Assembly (NCBI RefSeq): GCF_020740535.1
Contig: NZ_CP082362.1
Location: forward strand, 4,834,501-4,898,500
Direction of reading: 5' to 3'
Source: Streptomyces profundus
GTDB taxonomy: Bacteria; Actinomycetota; Actinomycetes; Streptomycetales; Streptomycetaceae
Length of the DNA: 64,000 nt
Part shown: positions 63,949 to 64,000 of the stretch, piece after piece
How the letters are laid out: the number at the start of each line of letters is the position of its first letter
Position numbering within the stretch: the first letter of the stretch is position 1
Made by a program: the position numbers and the translations under genes
The notes under the pieces: model-generated
Told to the model about the DNA's origin: nothing
Database searches by the model: none
The model's input: only the letters and a program-made list of their open reading frames with translations

Positions 63949-64000
63949 CGTTGCGCGGTTGCCACTCGCCGGGACTCAGGCTCGTGCCGGACGACAGCGA
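63945..64000 (+). CDS. Start of a gene truncated by the window edge
   Basis: GTG 63945 overlaps the preceding stop by four bases, and the frame (MTLRGCHSPGLRLVPDD) is open to the end of the window. Too little is present to assign a family. Its tight coupling to the small acidic protein gene indicates cotranscription. Confidence 0.45.
   Translation, partial: MTLRGCHSPGLRLVPDDS

Overview
The window is high-GC actinomycete DNA, most likely Streptomyces or a close relative. Coding regions prefer G/C at the third position, GTG and TTG starts are frequent, and several genes sit a few bases behind a -10 box with no ribosome-binding site. The gene order tig - clpP1 - clpP2 - clpX - valS - folC - (DUF4233) - ndk - mreBCD - PBP2 - RodA/FtsW - radical SAM is the conserved Streptomyces chromosomal core order.

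Layout. Positions 1-5200 hold the end of a DNA glycosylase, an Eis-like acetyltransferase, a PP2C/RsbU phosphatase, an M23 peptidase and a membrane acyltransferase. Positions 5600-11000 hold a small membrane protein, convergent tRNA-Gly(UCC) and tRNA-Pro(UGG), and the protein-quality-control block tig, clpP1P2 and clpX, with a probable ClgR operator. Positions 11000-17600 hold a Pro/Gln/Gly-rich membrane protein, valS, folC and ndk; valS and folC both look leaderless with the same TAGACT-N7-GTG arrangement. Positions 17700-24440 are the lateral-wall/sporulation-wall cluster mreB, mreC, mreD, PBP2 and RodA, preceded by an ECF-sigma-type promoter. Position 24555 starts a B12-binding radical SAM gene.

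At about 26.5 kb the conserved order stops: the TIGR03936 / RNase E / rplU genes expected next are absent and accessory DNA begins. It contains a single-spacer CRISPR remnant without cas genes, a fragment of a possible polymorphic-toxin protein, a broken HTH gene, and a four-gene group with two WXG100-like proteins (29254-32457). After a DUF899 gene and a 46-residue secreted peptide comes a seven-gene minus-strand operon (34518-40627: pirin, CMD/AhpD-like, alpha/beta hydrolase, glutaminase-STAS, GNAT, F420-reductase-like, LLM flavin oxidoreductase) behind a MarR-like inverted repeat.

Positions 42592-53751 form a metal-homeostasis block. It has an anchored-repeat-type zinc/manganese ABC importer (permease, ATPase, repeat-bearing lipoprotein receptor), four further secreted or wall-anchored proteins that share the same HTHxxWxFTxPGxY repeat (two with LAxTG sorting signals), three Zur-like boxes, then a CmtR-like ArsR repressor overlapping a P1B-type metal exporter. 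The most interesting observation here is that the shared repeat is present in the receptor with its two halves in swapped order, inserted where ZnuA proteins carry their His-rich loop.

Positions 53797-64000 hold a DUF368 polyprenyl-phosphate transporter-like gene, two tandem membrane Ser/Thr kinases with PQQ-like sensor domains sharing a nearly identical 218-bp block, a pterin dehydratase, a flavoprotein, a SLOG-like protein with an XRE/TPR regulator, and the start of a divergent operon cut by the window edge.
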